A DNA stretch of 64,000 nt. It comes from Parapristionchus giblindavisi. Its lineage: Eukaryota > Nematoda > Chromadorea > Rhabditida > Diplogasteridae. The first letter of the stretch is position 1. Every line of letters starts with the position of its first letter. Location: the NCBI GenBank assembly GCA_943737045.1, contig CALSFV010000231.1, forward strand, positions 946,343 to 1,010,342, read 5' to 3'. This document shows, one piece after another, positions 11,555-24,161 of this stretch. The notes under the pieces are model-generated. The model ran no database searches and was not told where the DNA came from. It saw only the letters and a list, made by a program, of their open reading frames with translations. The position numbers were made by a program, and so were the translations under genes.

Positions 11555-11680
11555 ACGATGGGCGGTGGCCCTTGTATGAGAAGATCGATGAGCGGTGGTT
11601 CCCGTATGAGAAGATCGATGAGCGGTGGTCCTCGTATGAAGAGAGCGACGGGCGGTGGTGAGCGATGCGAGTCCTGGCAT
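11555..11680. repeat. Tandem repeat, about 30 bp unit
   Basis: Three to four imperfect copies of a unit containing CGATGAGCGGTGG and CGTATGAGAAG. The inverted counterpart near 57820-57860 has fewer copies. Confidence 0.75.
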
Positions 11681-11699
11681 TAGCGATGGGAACTGCGAC

Positions 11700-12812
11700 G
11701 GGCGCTACGCCCGTATGAGCGATGAGATGAGTGACGGGCGGAATTTCTCGCTTGAGCGAACGACCAGACACTGAGCGAAGACTTGACGAAAACCTAAAAT
11801 CAAAAATAAATTACACAATATGAATAGAGGTTATAAAAACAACAGCAAGATTTCACAATATCTATATTTAGCGCTTCTTCGAAGACTGCTTTCGCTTCGG
11901 GCCATTTTGAAACGGTACAAATCGGGGTCTGCTGATTTGAAAATCTTGTTCTCTGAAGTCCCAAGTGCAAAAAGAGAACCAGAAAAGATCCGTAAGTTTA
12001 ATACTCTATCAACAGTACTGTAAACAACACGTCAACCCACCTGAGACACCATCGTAGTAGGTGCAGTCATCGTAGACGAATGGCCGAAATGGCGAGGAAG
12101 ACTTCTCACGGAAGGGTCACCGTACCGAAAGAGGCGATGCGACCTATAGTCAAACGATAATTTATAATCTAGAACCACAGAGAAGCAAATCCACCATAGG
12201 TTAGGTTCGGTTCACGTTTAACTAACCTCTCAGGTAGCCATTGTGGAGAGGAGTCCGGCGACCGTCGGTCTGTGGGCGACCATCACCGACCGATATCGAG
12301 AAGCTGACCGACCGATATCGAGAAGCTGAAGGCTAGAAGCCACGAATGATCGATAGCGGGAAGCTGAAGTGAAGTGAATTAGAAAAGATGAAGTGACAAA
12401 ATGAATATGAAACCAAAATTAATAACGAATGTGAAGAAAAATACGATATGAATACAAAAAGGGGATAAAGGGTAGGTGAACAGAGGGGCGATAGAAAAGA
12501 GTTCAAAAAAAGAATAGAATTGTAATACGTGATGAGCGCGAGAGGATGACCAAAGACTGACGAATGGAGGTAGAATAAAAAAAGCACCGTGACGAAAAGC
12601 GGACATAATATAGGCAATGAAGCGGAAAAAAAGGTAAAAGAACAATTGTTGAGAAGACAATTAGGAATATCTAACACAAGGTGGAATAAAAAATGTGAAC
12701 GACAACTAAGAAACGGCAATAAAATAACAAAGGCACAGCAAACAAGAAGACAAGATTCTTCGAAATGAAAAGTTTCCACTAACAATTACAATAGATGTGC
12801 AGGCATAAAACA
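11700..12812. other. Non-coding segment shared with 56824-57790 in reverse
   Basis: The segment is collinear in inverted orientation with the right side of the window. On - it contains CCATCGTAGTAGG-type 5'-leader-like sequence with a possible GTGGGT donor near 12040, and a tandem 22 bp duplication at 12286-12328. Long pyrimidine-rich frames on - are compositional. Confidence 0.4.
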
Positions 12813-13195
12813 TTACAGAATTTTATAGGAATTAGCTCTTGCAACTTGTCCGACAGTACGGTGGATTTCAAATTTTGGCAATTTGCCAGGATTGAGTGAC
12901 TTCACTTTGTTAATTTTTTCGAAACCCATTTTTGCGTCGTAATTTGCTGTTTTCCTTTGTTTCGTTATCACTTGTTGTTGTTGTTGCCTTCCTGACATAA
13001 TTTTACTGCTCTGCGAGTAGTATTTTGACAAGGTTGCTCGCTAAATAATGAGTGCGATCGCGATTCCAGTAGTTTTTCTTGACTGACCAATCGATAGTCA
13101 TATTTCGCCTCCAATATAGCCCATCTATTTGCCACTTCTCTGCCAATATGCACTGAATTTACTTGTGCTCGATCATGTTGTGTAATTATTGATTT
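12813..13195 (-). pseudogene. Conserved unknown coding-like segment
   Basis: On - one frame reads QVNSVHIGREVANRWAILEA then KYDYRLVSQEK. A second frame downstream reads TANYDAKMGFEKINKV and EIHRTVGQVA. The reverse-oriented copy at 56440-56823 keeps most residues of both. Conservation of two frames hints at a former two-exon or frameshifted gene. The product is not recognised. Confidence 0.4.
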
Positions 13196-13204
13196 TCATA
13201 AGCT

Positions 13205-13923
13205 GCCCTTGCATCCTGCCCACTCGGTTTCTCGCTAAGAGCGTGTGATCGAACGAAACTCCACTATGATTCGATTCGACGAGGTTAGTTTTTGTGTTGA
13301 ACGCAATATGCTGGATGTCTTACGATTGTAAATTGCTCACCGATTCTTTATCAGAAAGAAATGAGCATTCTCTTTGCTTTATCTAATGCGTATTGTTCGT
13401 CTCAATTCTACATCTAGAAATTGTGTTCAATAGTATATTACATCTATTGCTAGTCTGTTGGAAACTATGAGCCAATCATGTTTGGTAGGACTTTCGGGAT
13501 GTAAGGGAATTATTGATTGGTTTCACGAAAAAACTAAAGGTACAACCCGTTATTCAAGGCACACAAAGTCCTGCGGGTGATCACTGCTACGCCAGTGGTG
13601 CTAGTGATAATTTCACAGATACAGACTTAATGATTTGATGCTTCTTCAGATATGTCGTACTCTCGTTGTATGATGGAGTTTCTCAGTCTCGACTGGATCG
13701 ATGACTATGGCTCGATTGTGACGGACAACGCACCTGAGGATTATCAATCACCTCTCCGGTATATTCTTTCATAATCTATTCGTTTTTAGAGTGAGAGTAA
13801 TTTATAGTCACAATGATTTTTGTTTATCTCTACGTATTTTCAACTAAACTTGATCAATATTTTTTCAGTCCTCTTTTCTCGTCATCCATGTATGAGTATT
13901 GGAGGTCCGACACACCATCGTGA
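13205..13923 (+). pseudogene. Unrecognised gene end: three phase-consistent exons and a stop
   Basis: Exon 1 (to 13283, donor GTTAGT) reads CDRTKLHYDSIRR. Exon 2 (13650-13758, acceptor CTTCAG) reads MSYSRCMMEFLSLDWIDDYG and continues to QSPL. Exon 3 (13869-13923, acceptor TTTCAG) reads YEYWRSDTPS and ends in TGA. Both junctions split codons consistently (G|AT and CG|T). The inverted copy at 55718-56437 has the same splice sites, exon lengths (109 and 55 nt) and stop, reading YEYWRFASPS. Such preserved architecture argues for a genuine protein C-terminus. The 5' part is missing and I do not recognise the family. Confidence 0.55.
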
Positions 13924-14897
13924 TAAGGAACTCTAGGAGTGTGCTCAGCCCAAGGTTTATTTATTCATTGTTATTACGCTCTTCATTATTGATCTCTAAT
14001 TCGGTTTTGTGTTGTCTGCCTTTTGACTCTCTGTGTAAAAACAATCCTTTGTTCACGCTTACATATTTGATTGATACATTCTTACCAGCTATTATTATAA
14101 ATGTTATCAATATTCAGAACCTTTTTTTCAGGCTTCATCATTACCGTATACCCTGTGCTAAGCGGGTTCTACTCGAGAAACAGGTCGCGGGTACCCATGA
14201 CGGCGCGGAGCTCAGATGTCCCGAAACGAAAGGTGGCAGAGGGAACAGGAGGTAATCGTTGATCTTTCAACTATTCGTTCTATCCCTGACCTTTATTAAT
14301 GCTACGAAAGATTGGGAGATGTACATGTACATCTGAAGCCGTATGCGTGAACGTTTGCAAACCGTTTCAATTCAAACGTGACATCACAAGCGTAGTTGAA
14401 AGATTTTTGGCAAACGCCTTCGCCTACTCTTTTAACGCCTAATTGTCGGCAACGGTTAGATGGCATTCATGCATAGGTCTTTTCCAATGTAACTATTTTC
14501 TTGATGTGGTAGTAGTGGAAGATTTACCTATTCAAAATGTAATCGACAACTTAGTCATACGTGGGCAACCATTCGAGAAATTTTCTTCAGATATCCGTAA
14601 ACTTGTAAGGTGCTGTAATAAGCAAAAAGACTTAAGAATGATTGAAAAGTTTAAGGCTTTCCCACATTCACAACTTGCTATTTAAAATTTGCAGCCAGCC
14701 TTACTGTGCGTGTATGTGAATCACATAATATCGTAATTTTTGTGTGTATTGCCTATGTATGATTTATATGGCACATTTGAGATTCTTTCGATGTCAGAAT
14801 GTAATAGATAAATCTATAATCTTTCGTCTCGATTTTTCAGTTAATCAGTATTTTAAATAATTTAATGAGTAAATCAATAAATCGATTGTCCATTCAG
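13924..14897. other. Conserved non-coding stretch with element remnant
   Basis: Collinear with 54915-55717 in reverse. It includes a block near 14136-14254 (YRIPCAKRVLLEKQ in one frame) and an 80-codon frame at 14443-14685. Most of that frame lies within a CATACGTGGGC-bounded segment that is a discrete element in the right copy (55009-55191). No host product is recognised. Confidence 0.4.
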
Positions 14898-15278
14898 GTA
14901 TCGATTCACAAGAGGCTACTCGTCTGAAATCTCGACTTTGTTTGCGTGTCTCCGAGGGATATCTCGTCATCATTGAACATAACAAGTAAGGAGCTTTCAA
15001 AATAATATTGTCATGTGCAAATTTAATACTTAATTAACTTCACATAATGCTGTAGTTGGCAGATGAATATTTCCTGTAATAATAAGAGTGGAGATGGGTA
15101 GCAAATACTAAACATTTGCTATAAGATATTTCTGTATTCTGTGAAGCATGAATTAAAGTGGTAGAATATCTCAATGAGAATATTTTGAAAATAATTAATA
15201 TAATTAGTAGAATATTTAATGAAGTGAGAACATTACCAGTTGGTTATTGTGATATACTCAGTAAATATTTATTGTAAT

Positions 15279-15302
15279 TAATTAATTAATTAATTAATTA
15301 AA
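15279..15302. repeat. (TTAA/ATTA)n tract
   Basis: A short tetranucleotide run immediately upstream of the SRP68 exon 2 acceptor; the mirror copy is at 52570-52598. Confidence 0.9.
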
Positions 15303-15399
15303 CAGTGCAGATTGAAGAACAAGTACAAGACGCAAGATCTACTTCGTCTCTATGATTCAGTCATCGAAATCCTCAAGGAGGTTTGGTGTTACAGACTAT

Positions 15400-15585
15400 T
15401 TTCATTTGCTCAATGCCCCCTGTAAAATTAGGGCTTTTCGAAAATTTGTGGAATACCCCATGTAAAAATGATGTTTAGATGTAATTTTTGAAAAAAAAGT
15501 GAAGGCCCACTGTAAAATTAACCATTTTTCGTTCGGATGCCCCCTCTAAAATGGAGCTCCAGGTACCCCGCCCATGTATGATGTC
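15400..15585. mobile_element. CATACGTGG-related element in SRP68 intron
   Basis: The block TGCCCCCTGTAAAATTAGG ... CCCGCCCATGTATG sits between exons 2 and 3. Its right end, reversed, matches 33112-33175. The left end and target duplication are unclear. Confidence 0.5.
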
Positions 15586-15981
15586 AATCATGAAATGCGT
15601 TTTATTTGCGTTAACTCTCGTGGTGAAAGTTGCATATTATTGATTGATTGATCCATTTATCGATTGATTTCAGATCCTGAATCCAGACGAAGCTGACAAC
15701 AAGAACCAGCAGACGGCGTAAGATGCACGTATCGAGTACTACCGTACCTTCCGGTGAGCATACTGTAGTTTTGTATGGTATTCAAGATGTGATGGTTTTT
15801 TGGGTCTTTATGAAATGCATTAAACGGCCTGTGCCCAACTGTGATAATGATTATCGTCTAATAACTGATCATTGTTATTAAAAGTGTTATTAAGAACATT
15901 TGAGAGTGAAATTGTCCTAGGGTATTTGAAACAATTGGAAAAGAAGTAAAGCAATGGAGTCGGACTAGCGTGGTACGGAAA

Positions 15982-16102
15982 CATAGGTTGAATAGCTAGA
16001 TTACACATTTTCAAAATGATGTCAGGTTTTTCGATTTTTTGGGAATTTTCTGCTTAAAATGCGGTCAGGCTTCGTAGTTTGTAACGTACTTTTCGACCTA
16101 TG
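15982..16102. mobile_element. CATAGGTCGAA-family element, 121 bp
   Basis: Ends CATAGGTTGAATAGCTA and ACTTTTCGACCTATG form a terminal inverted repeat around AT-rich sequence. The counterpart at 51722-51831 occupies the matching place in the inverted duplication, so it inserted before that duplication. Confidence 0.75.
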
Positions 16103-16416
16103 ACAACCCCCCCCCCCCTTGTTGATTAAGAGTACCATGCGGATGAAAAAGTAACTATAGATGAGAACAAAGTGGAAAAGATCGAAGAGAGGTTTTTTAA
16201 AGTTTAATTTATTCGTTTATGCTTTAAACTTTATAGTGATTCAAAGATGGGTTCGGATTAGAATAGTGGCCAGTGGGTTTAGTGTTTCGATGATGTATCG
16301 AAAAGGGATTCACATTTATGAATTGTGCTTATTCCGCATTATGCGCTAATAATCGATAGTAATGATCAGAATATTGTTACATGTGATTTATATGTTTCCA
16401 ATAATTAATAGTAATA

Positions 16417-16611
16417 ATGGTATTAAAATTTTTGTTCATGATTAATGTTAATACTTTCAAGGCCGTAATGGGTACGATGGATGAATGGAGAGAGATGAAG
16501 TTGTCCGGTTCTGAAGGTGATTCAACAACGGCTACTACACAAAGAGCTACAGTACTCCCACCCCCCTTATGTGTACAATATATTGGAGCTTCCAAAAGCC
16601 CAAATATTGGG
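16417..16611 (+). pseudogene. Conserved exon-like segment (FKAVMGTMDEWREMKL)
   Basis: An open frame reads FKAVMGTMDEWREMKLSGSE and continues through ATVLPPPLCVQYIGASKSPN to a GTAATT donor. The inverted copy at 50398-50643 keeps most residues. In both copies it follows the SRP68 exons in gene order, so it may be a C-terminal SRP68 exon, but I see no convincing sequence match. Confidence 0.4.
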
Positions 16612-17130
16612 TAATTTCACAAAATTATAAAATTGATTTCCCTCATTATTGCTTACTTTGTGTGTTATCGTTGCTTTTCATTTCATTGTTTCGTGAAATG
16701 TTTGTCACTAGATTAGAATGAAGTATTGATTAGACGCAGTATTATGAAATATAATCAGATCAGGGAGAGGAATCTCATTCACACTCGAATAGAGTTAAGG
16801 TTAAGAAGAATCAGTGATGAACCTAGATCAATCAATAATGATGGGCCTACAGTAATCAAATCATTAAATCTGTCTCACATACAGTTTACTTCGTCCTATA
16901 TCACTAGTAATCATTCCCTAGGTTGAAGAAGGCATAATGAGCTCGCAGAGAAGAATGAGAAGAATAACGAGGAGGTGTAGATGAGATTTCGAAGTTGATG
17001 AAGTGAGAAAGATCAAAAGACCAGAGATCCATATAACACACTATCTGAGAGAATTCAACAACCGATTTTTTTCTTGGTATTGACGAAAAATGAATTTTCC
17101 GGTTTTATGTATGATAATTACAGGCTCCCA
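16612..17130. other. Intron-like sequence, partly shared with 50150-50400
   Basis: The match to the right side fades at about 16.93 kb, which is the inner limit of the recognisable large inverted duplication here. No coding signal was seen. Confidence 0.5.
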
Positions 17131-17245
17131 CAGTGTTCTGGTTCAAGCCATTTTGTTTCCATAGCCAGACAAGCGAAAGACGATTGCATTTGAGAGATTT
17201 TCTATGTTGAGCGGTCGTTTTCGCTTTCAAAGTCTATAGAACATT
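17131..17245. repeat. Dispersed block related to 3139-3260
   Basis: It contains CAGTGTTCTGGTTCAAGCC and TATGTTGAGCGGTCGTTTT, matching the block in the left arm of the 3.0-5.1 kb inverted duplication. No terminal structure was seen. Confidence 0.6.
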
Positions 17246-17312
17246 GTGCTCCATGAGTGAAGTACATTGGTACTTGGAAATATCTTCCAATTGAAAATTC
17301 GCCTCAGGGGGT

Positions 17313-17800
17313 GCGTTTGGTGTTGTTTGGCGCTGTTTCCTAATAAGTTTATTTCGAATCCAATCGATTCGGGAGTGGGCGTAATCGACTCCTTGGCCAA
17401 TTCTAAGAAACTATTGCCGAGGAGAGTTTTTCGAGCAAAGGTCAACGAACGTTGGAATTGGAAAAAAAATTACATTAAATTAATTCTCACTATTTTCCCA
17501 TGGCGAACTACAATTTTTTATTTGCTTAATAGCTTCTACATGTCATTACACATCTTCAATTTAAAAAGTATAATTTTTAAAAAATTACAAGTTTGTGAAC
17601 GAATCAATTTTGTTCGCTGTATTCAATTGTGGTGAGGATTGGCGAGGTTTCCTAAAAAGTTTATTTCGAAACCAATCGATTCGGGAGTAGGCGCATTCGA
17701 ATCGTTGTCTAATTCTAAGAAACTATTGCTAAGGAGAGTTTTTCGATCAACGGTCAACGAACGCTGATATTGGGAATTTTCGAAAAAAATGTTTACATTA
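17313..17800. repeat. Tandem duplication, unit about 330 bp
   Basis: AGTTTATTTCGAATCCAATC at 17345 and AGTTTATTTCGAAACCAATC at 17657 begin two related copies with differing downstream spacers. Small open frames across them are not conserved between the copies. Confidence 0.7.
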
Positions 17801-18497
17801 AATTAATTCTCACTATTTTCCATAATTCTCTCTATGTTGAAGCGATTGAGCAAATAAAAAGTTTACATTCCGTGATATATTCATTATATCTTTCAATCAA
17901 AATGTCAGTGATAATTAAAGAAATGTCAAACATAATAGATCAAAGAATACCGACTAGCGAATGTGTTAAATATATATATATATATTCAATTCATAAGAAA
18001 GAACAACCCTTCCATATCTGTTCACGGGAACGAAAAACTTTATGCTAACGAAGGGTTAAAGCAGGAAAGAGAAAAAGCCAGGACGAGGGATAGCAGCCAC
18101 TCATCAGGACGAGCTGTAGTCCTCGTGTGGCAGTGGTCCCCTTCTATAGTGAAGAGGAGTAGTAGTTTTGTAGTGGATTTCATACTTTAAGTGTTCCAAT
18201 TCGGATTTGAATATATATTTATCACATGCTCACGCATGAACGATACTGTCGAAAAAATTGTTATTTTATGACTTTTGTTTGTTTACAACAATCAATTGCT
18301 AATGTTATCTTAATTTGCCCATAGAATGCTCTTATAGTTAAAGGGATACCCCAGGCTTTTTTCTCGAGTGAGAATAGTTCACGAAGGTCTCGTATGGAAT
18401 TCCACAAACCTTAGTATGAAAGAATACTGTATCTCCGTTAGGAGAAAGTCACGGATAAAGTCGAGAGTCGAGAGACAAACAACTGATCAAAAATCAC
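17801..18497. other. AT-rich stretch and repeat fragment
   Basis: Includes a (TA)n run at 17969-17985. A block near 18015-18120 (ACGGGAACGAAAAACTTTAT) matches the family at 11455-11560 and 57870-57960. No gene is seen. Confidence 0.4.
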
Positions 18498-18570
18498 TGC
18501 TCGAGGGGAAACTCGAACCCGCGGGGTGCGGAGGGAACATTGGACATTTAACCTCTGAACCACGAAGCGA
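18498..18570 (-). repeat. tRNA-like module
   Basis: On - TTCGTGGTTCAGAGGTTAAA (box A-like) is followed by GCGGGTTCGAGTTTCCC (good box B) and CTCGAGCAG. The T-arm can pair. The acceptor stem is not evident, so a tRNA-derived SINE or pseudogene is likelier than a tRNA. Confidence 0.65.
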
Positions 18571-19024
18571 TAGTATCAGTGACCCTTATGTGTCTATCTA
18601 TCCATTACTTTCTCTCTCAACTCGGATCGACACTGTCTCTTGATAATCACTTATTATATATCTATTATTTATCTGAATATCTATATAAATTCCTCCAATT
18701 CTCCTTCTTTATTCAATCCCAACCGTTCTCTCTCTCTAGTCATTTCTCTGTCGTTCTTTATTTAAATTGCAATAACAACAATAAGTACAAGAAACAACAT
18801 CAATTATTTATTCACGAATAAATAACAAAACAGTCCTAGCGTATTCGCTTGATATGAACCAGAGTCGCCCTTGCATAACTGAGTCATCTGAAGTAGAAAT
18901 ATTATATCATAAAACCTAATCAATCAATGTGTGATATCTGTCTTACTCAATATAAGCGTCTTACTCAGAGAAGAAAAGGATAAAATACTGAAAGAAGAAT
19001 GTACCTGTGAATGAATGTACCTGT

Positions 19025-19100
19025 GTACCCAATTATAAAGCGATTCGAGCTCCGCCCATTTAAGTGCGCGGGGATGGATACAGAGAGCACTTGCACAAGC
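19025..19100 (-). promoter_or_regulatory. Dispersed GC-box/TATA-like module, second copy
   Basis: Same block as 11365-11450, here followed immediately by the duplicated SRP68 intron (from 19140). Confidence 0.35.
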
Positions 19101-19139
19101 AGCGAAAACGGAAAGCATTATACTAATGAAGCGATCTTT

Positions 19140-19655
19140 GATCTTTCGTTCAAGCAGAACGTTTTTTTAAAATAATAGCAATATTATTATTATTATTATT
19201 ATTATTTGCGCTCATTCATATTTGTTTATCCATCTGTTCAATCGTCGTTTCAAACTATTTTCATATTTTGAGCGGACTTATTTGAATGATGTATGAGTCG
19301 CTTGGATTGAAATATCGACTAATACTCTGTTCTTATCATTATCATATTTAGTATCTTTCATCTATGATCTCCCAAATATTGATTACTCATTTTTGCCATT
19401 GAAAATGTACGTTAACATTTTTTTAAATAGCCTGTTGAATCGGTGTTGCAATCATTTGAAATAAAGAATGTGTGTCCGAATTATTGCGATTCAGTTCCGT
19501 TATAGTTAGGTAAAATAAATAATTACGTGTCATAGGAATACCTCTCGGGTAGGATTACAATTTATGATAGGAGATATGCAGACTAGCTCGAAATATCACT
19601 TTCACTGTAGTTCATAGCTGATCGGAATCATCTCTTATTTTCTATTTTTGTTCAG
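19140..19655 (+). repeat. Duplicated SRP68 intron segment
   Basis: Matches 7555-8149, including GATCTTTGATCTTT and the terminal TTCAG acceptor. This copy lacks the SRP68 exon that precedes the intron at 7.5 kb. Confidence 0.65.
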
Positions 19656-19770
19656 ATTCATCACGGGAGAAGGATGTCGGGAACCACATCCACCAATGGA
19701 ATCAGTGCTATTATTATTATTATGTCTTTCTTATTCTTCTTAATTATCAAAGTTTATGAGTTTCTAGAGA
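19656..19770 (+). pseudogene. Possible first membrane exon of LMBR1 copy C
   Basis: After TTCAG the frame opens at an ATG (19674), reads MSGTTSTNGISAIIIIMSFL and continues hydrophobically (FFLIIKVYE) until the satellite starts. A short polar N-terminus then one helix would fit the start of an LMBR1-type protein just upstream of LMBR1 exons, but the similarity is only in character. Confidence 0.3.
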
Positions 19771-20196
19771 TACTAGAGATAATACTAGTAAACGTCGATC
19801 ATTACAGAGTGTATTCGATAGAGATTGTGGTGTAGATGGATACAGTAATCTAGTAAACGTCGATCATTACAGAGTGTATTAAATAGAGATTGTGGTGTAG
19901 ATGGATACAGTAATCTAGTAAACGTCGATCATTACAGAGTGTATTCGATAGAGATTGTGGTGTAGATGGATACAGTAATCTAGTAAACGTCGATCATTAC
20001 AGAGTGTATTAAATAGAGATTGCGGTGTAGATGGATACAGTTATCTAGTAAACGTCGATCATTACAGAGTGTATTCGATAGAGATTGTGGTGTAGATGGA
20101 TACAGTAATCTAGTAAACGTCGATCATTACAGAGTGTATTCGATAGAGATTGTGGTGTAGATGGATACAGTAATCTAGTAAACGTCGATCATTACA
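19771..20196. repeat. 65-bp satellite array, about 6.5 copies
   Basis: Same unit as 1-1488, again ending at CATTACAG directly before the LMBR1 exon. Two units have AAATAG in place of CGATAG, variants not seen in the first array, so the arrays have amplified separately. Confidence 0.95.
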
Positions 20197-20204
20197 GTGT
20201 GTGA

Positions 20205-21358
<1,154 letters not shown>

Positions 21359-21813
21359 GTACACTACGGTAATTATTGATTAGTTCGCAGTAATATATTG
21401 ATTAGTCCAATCATTGTTTATTCGATTATTCTGAACCGACTATAACAATTGGTGAATTCGTATTGGTTTTCGTGCTGATGATTGTTCATATGTGAAACGG
21501 ACGGAACAACAATTCACTAGGATTAAAGTTTTTTTTCTCAATCTGCTTGCATTTGCACGTATGAATTAAAAATTACAAATATACTAACTGTTATAGGGAA
21601 ATGCATTCTAATCACTCGATGCTATATTAGCATAGTTACATTAGCATACTGCATAAGGAATAGAGGTGATCGATATACATAGGAATAGGGTATCTACACA
21701 ACACTAACAAACTTTATTACATTTTTTTTATTTACTCTTAATACGTAATTCTAGTTTCCTTAATACTGCCCTATATCATACCTAATTGTTGTAGAATATT
21801 GATTGATTTCTAG

Positions 21814-21991
21814 GTGGTACTTCATCTACGCGTCTCACACAAACCACCACATCCATTCGCCCGCTGATCACTACAATATGATCCTCATCCTCCTCTGACT
21901 CCTCGTCCTCTGCCTCTTCTTCCTCCATTCCATTCCCATTTTCACATGACGCCATTCGATCTGCTCGGTCTGCACGCATCAGCAGTTTCAA
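21814..21991 (+). pseudogene. Decayed LMBR1 downstream exon, copy C
   Basis: Nearly identical to 4458-4635, with TTTCTAG acceptor and GTAAGT donor kept and the same frame breaks. Confidence 0.35.
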
Positions 21992-22141
21992 GTAAGTTAT
22001 CGATTGATTCTTTCGAACAAATAATTTTATGCTTATTGGTTTTCATTTCCTAAAAACAACTGTTGGCAAACAAATACTCTTGTTGAAGTAAGGGTTTTGT
22101 AAGTTTTGTGAAACACGAATGTCAATGTTGTTCTCATAGGC

Positions 22142-22245
22142 GGTGTTACATTTTCAAAAGGGGCACCACGTGCATTTTACTAACTGACAAAATGGTTTCA
22201 AAAGGGGCACCACGTGCATTTTACTAACTGACAAAATGGTTCCAC
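22142..22245. repeat. Two-copy tandem repeat at a GGTGTTACATTTTC end
   Basis: GGTGTTACATTTTCAAAA is followed by GGGGCACCACGTGCATTTTA repeated twice. The first block equals the terminal repeat of the element at 59997-60616, so this is probably a deleted relative. Confidence 0.55.
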
Positions 22246-22574
22246 ACAATGGTTGTGGTGAACCGAACGACATTGTCTGCCAGAGCTCACAAGAAAGTGT
22301 TTACGCTGCATTTTTTTTTATTTTAAAATTTCAAAAAAAGCTAAGCAATTTCTGATACCGCCAAATATCATCCCTACATATATGAGATGTACTTCCAGTA
22401 AAAATTTGGACCTGATCGGTGAGTGTGGCCTCGGGGCATTCCCTTGTCAGCTAAACAAGAAGGTACGGTAGGTTGTGACTGTATACACTGAATTGTCTGT
22501 CAGTGACATTCCTTTGTCTGTCAAACCACTCTGTGACAGTCATCTATTCTATTTGATTGGTGATAGGGATAAAG

Positions 22575-23335
22575 TGAAGAACATCTTGAATATCCCCTTG
22601 AATATCGACGATTTATTAGAGATTTGCAATTTATCCATAGTACCATTCATGGCCATTACGAGTACGACTATTCAAACCTTTTTGTTGTATCTCCTCTTAA
22701 CCGCGATCACAGATTCTCCCATCCTTACCGTATATCTCTCCCTTATCGTATTAATTCTACATTATCTACCTGTGCATCTAGAGCAATAGATATATGGAAC
22801 TCTTTACCCATCGAATTAGTTAAATCCCCACCATCCCCTTTCCGTGCAGGGCTAGTTAAAGATGGAGACCCACGAGTTTTTTTCGTAATAAGACTGTTCG
22901 GATAGTATGATAGAGATTCATCACACGAATCGAAAGACATATATGATATTGATTCCCGATATGTTTAAAGCTCACTATGGGCATTGAAAGTATAACTTTC
23001 AAGGCATGTAGAGAGTGCTCATCGAATTTGCATACTTTCTCTCTCATTTTCTCATTATCCCTTACGCCACTTACCATATAATATAAACAATAGCCAGCAT
23101 GCTTATCGTGGCGGGAGTCAGTCATGCCAACTCATGGGTCCCCTTCTTTAAGATCTCCCCAGATATAATTATACCTTCTTCTAAGATTCGCCCATAGCTC
23201 CCAAACTGCCACTGTACCCAAGAACCCACACCGATATCGCTACATTAGCAATGGACATCCATCACTCCCTTTATGTACTTATTTTTCTTGTTATGCATAT
23301 TATGATGGAATAAAGAATAAGAATAAGAATAAGAA
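22575..23335 (+). mobile_element. LINE 3' fragment (reverse transcriptase tail)
   Basis: Frames give RDHRFSHPYRISLPYRINS followed by ASRAIDIWNSLPIELV, the pattern at the C-terminus of CR1/Jockey-type LINE proteins. The segment ends in a GAATAAG repeat at 23305-23335. It splits sequence that is continuous around 10390-10425, so it is an insertion. Protein frames are broken and the 5' end is truncated. Confidence 0.7.
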
Positions 23336-23611
23336 CAATTCCTTTTCTCTTTACTTGGTTTTTGATTCTATACTGAAACATGAATGTGACTGCGCTAACA
23401 GTCAAACCGTGTCTTTAATTTTCGCAGTAGACCCAAATGTATAATACTTTGCAAACTGCGCAGCCTGACCGCATTTTGGATTTTTTTTGTGAAAATCCGA
23501 CCGCATCAGTTGAAAAAAACATAAGTTAAAATGAAAATTCTGAAATAATCGTAAATATTGTATTAGTATTATTATTACAAATGTTAATAACATTATTATT
23601 ATATTGTTCAG

Positions 23612-23846
23612 GTACTCTACTCGAACAGTATGGGCCTCGATAAATGACTACCGTAACCGTCCAATTACACTACTCTGGTTACCGTTTCGCCCTCGTCTAC
23701 AATCAAGACTACGCTCACTTATTGTTAAATTTCCTCATAAAGTTGTATTCTCCCCGATACCGTATTCGTTTCTCATTTTCTTTTCAATTTCGTGCCTTTT
23801 ACGGTGCCAAGCCTTTAATTTTTGTGCTCTTGAATCCTATTTATAA
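23612..23846 (+). pseudogene. RTVWASIND exon-like segment, copy C
   Basis: After TTGTTCAG the frame reads YSTRTVWASIND and stays open past the stop seen in the 10672 copy, to 23846. Product unknown. Confidence 0.35.
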
Positions 23847-24161
23847 ATAAATAGATTCTAATAGTAATTTCTATATCTCTGTTCTATTCTTACTTTGTTC
23901 CTAGTTCGACACAACGTCGATTTTGTCTTCTAATCTTCTCCCGCCATTACGATACATACCGCACTCCCGGCCTCTTTTTGTACTACTTATATCATCATCA
24001 TTCCGTATTCCATTGATTTCGACACATTATATTATGTAGAATGTGTCACCCAGTATGTGTACAGAGTCACTCGAGACCCTCACAGATTTCTCTACATACA
24101 GTTCCTCGTTTTTCTTCCAACTCATATTTTCTCCAATTCACTCCACAGAAACCGTGGACAC

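Larger units (their letters stand above)
14898..15753 (+). pseudogene. SRP68: SRP68 C-terminal-half exons with premature stop
   Basis: Exon 1 (14898-14995) reads IDSQEATRLKSRL then EGYLVIIEHN. Exon 2 (15311-15380, acceptor GTGCAG) reads LKNKYKTQDLLRLYDSVIEI, matching human SRP68 RPQDLIRLYDIIL. Exon 3 (15674-15753, acceptor TTTCAG, donor GTGAGC) reads ILNPDEADNKNQQTA, a TAA at 15719-15721, then DARIEYYRTF. The exon 1/2 and 2/3 junctions keep frame, so the single in-frame stop is the main lesion. QDLLRLYD is the strongest single anchor for the SRP68 call. The right-hand counterpart lies at 52046-54914. Confidence 0.82.

Noticed and set aside
12333..12785. 150-residue hydrophobic frame on -
   Set aside because: It is a pyrimidine-rich compositional frame. 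The inverted copy at 56880-57150 does not preserve it.
14443..14685. 80-residue ORF as a host gene
   Set aside because: Most of it lies in a CATACGTGGGC-bounded element, and the right copy breaks the frame.
15279..15302. Insertion scar at the TTAA run
   Set aside because: A simple tetranucleotide repeat shared by both inverted copies; no flanking duplication.
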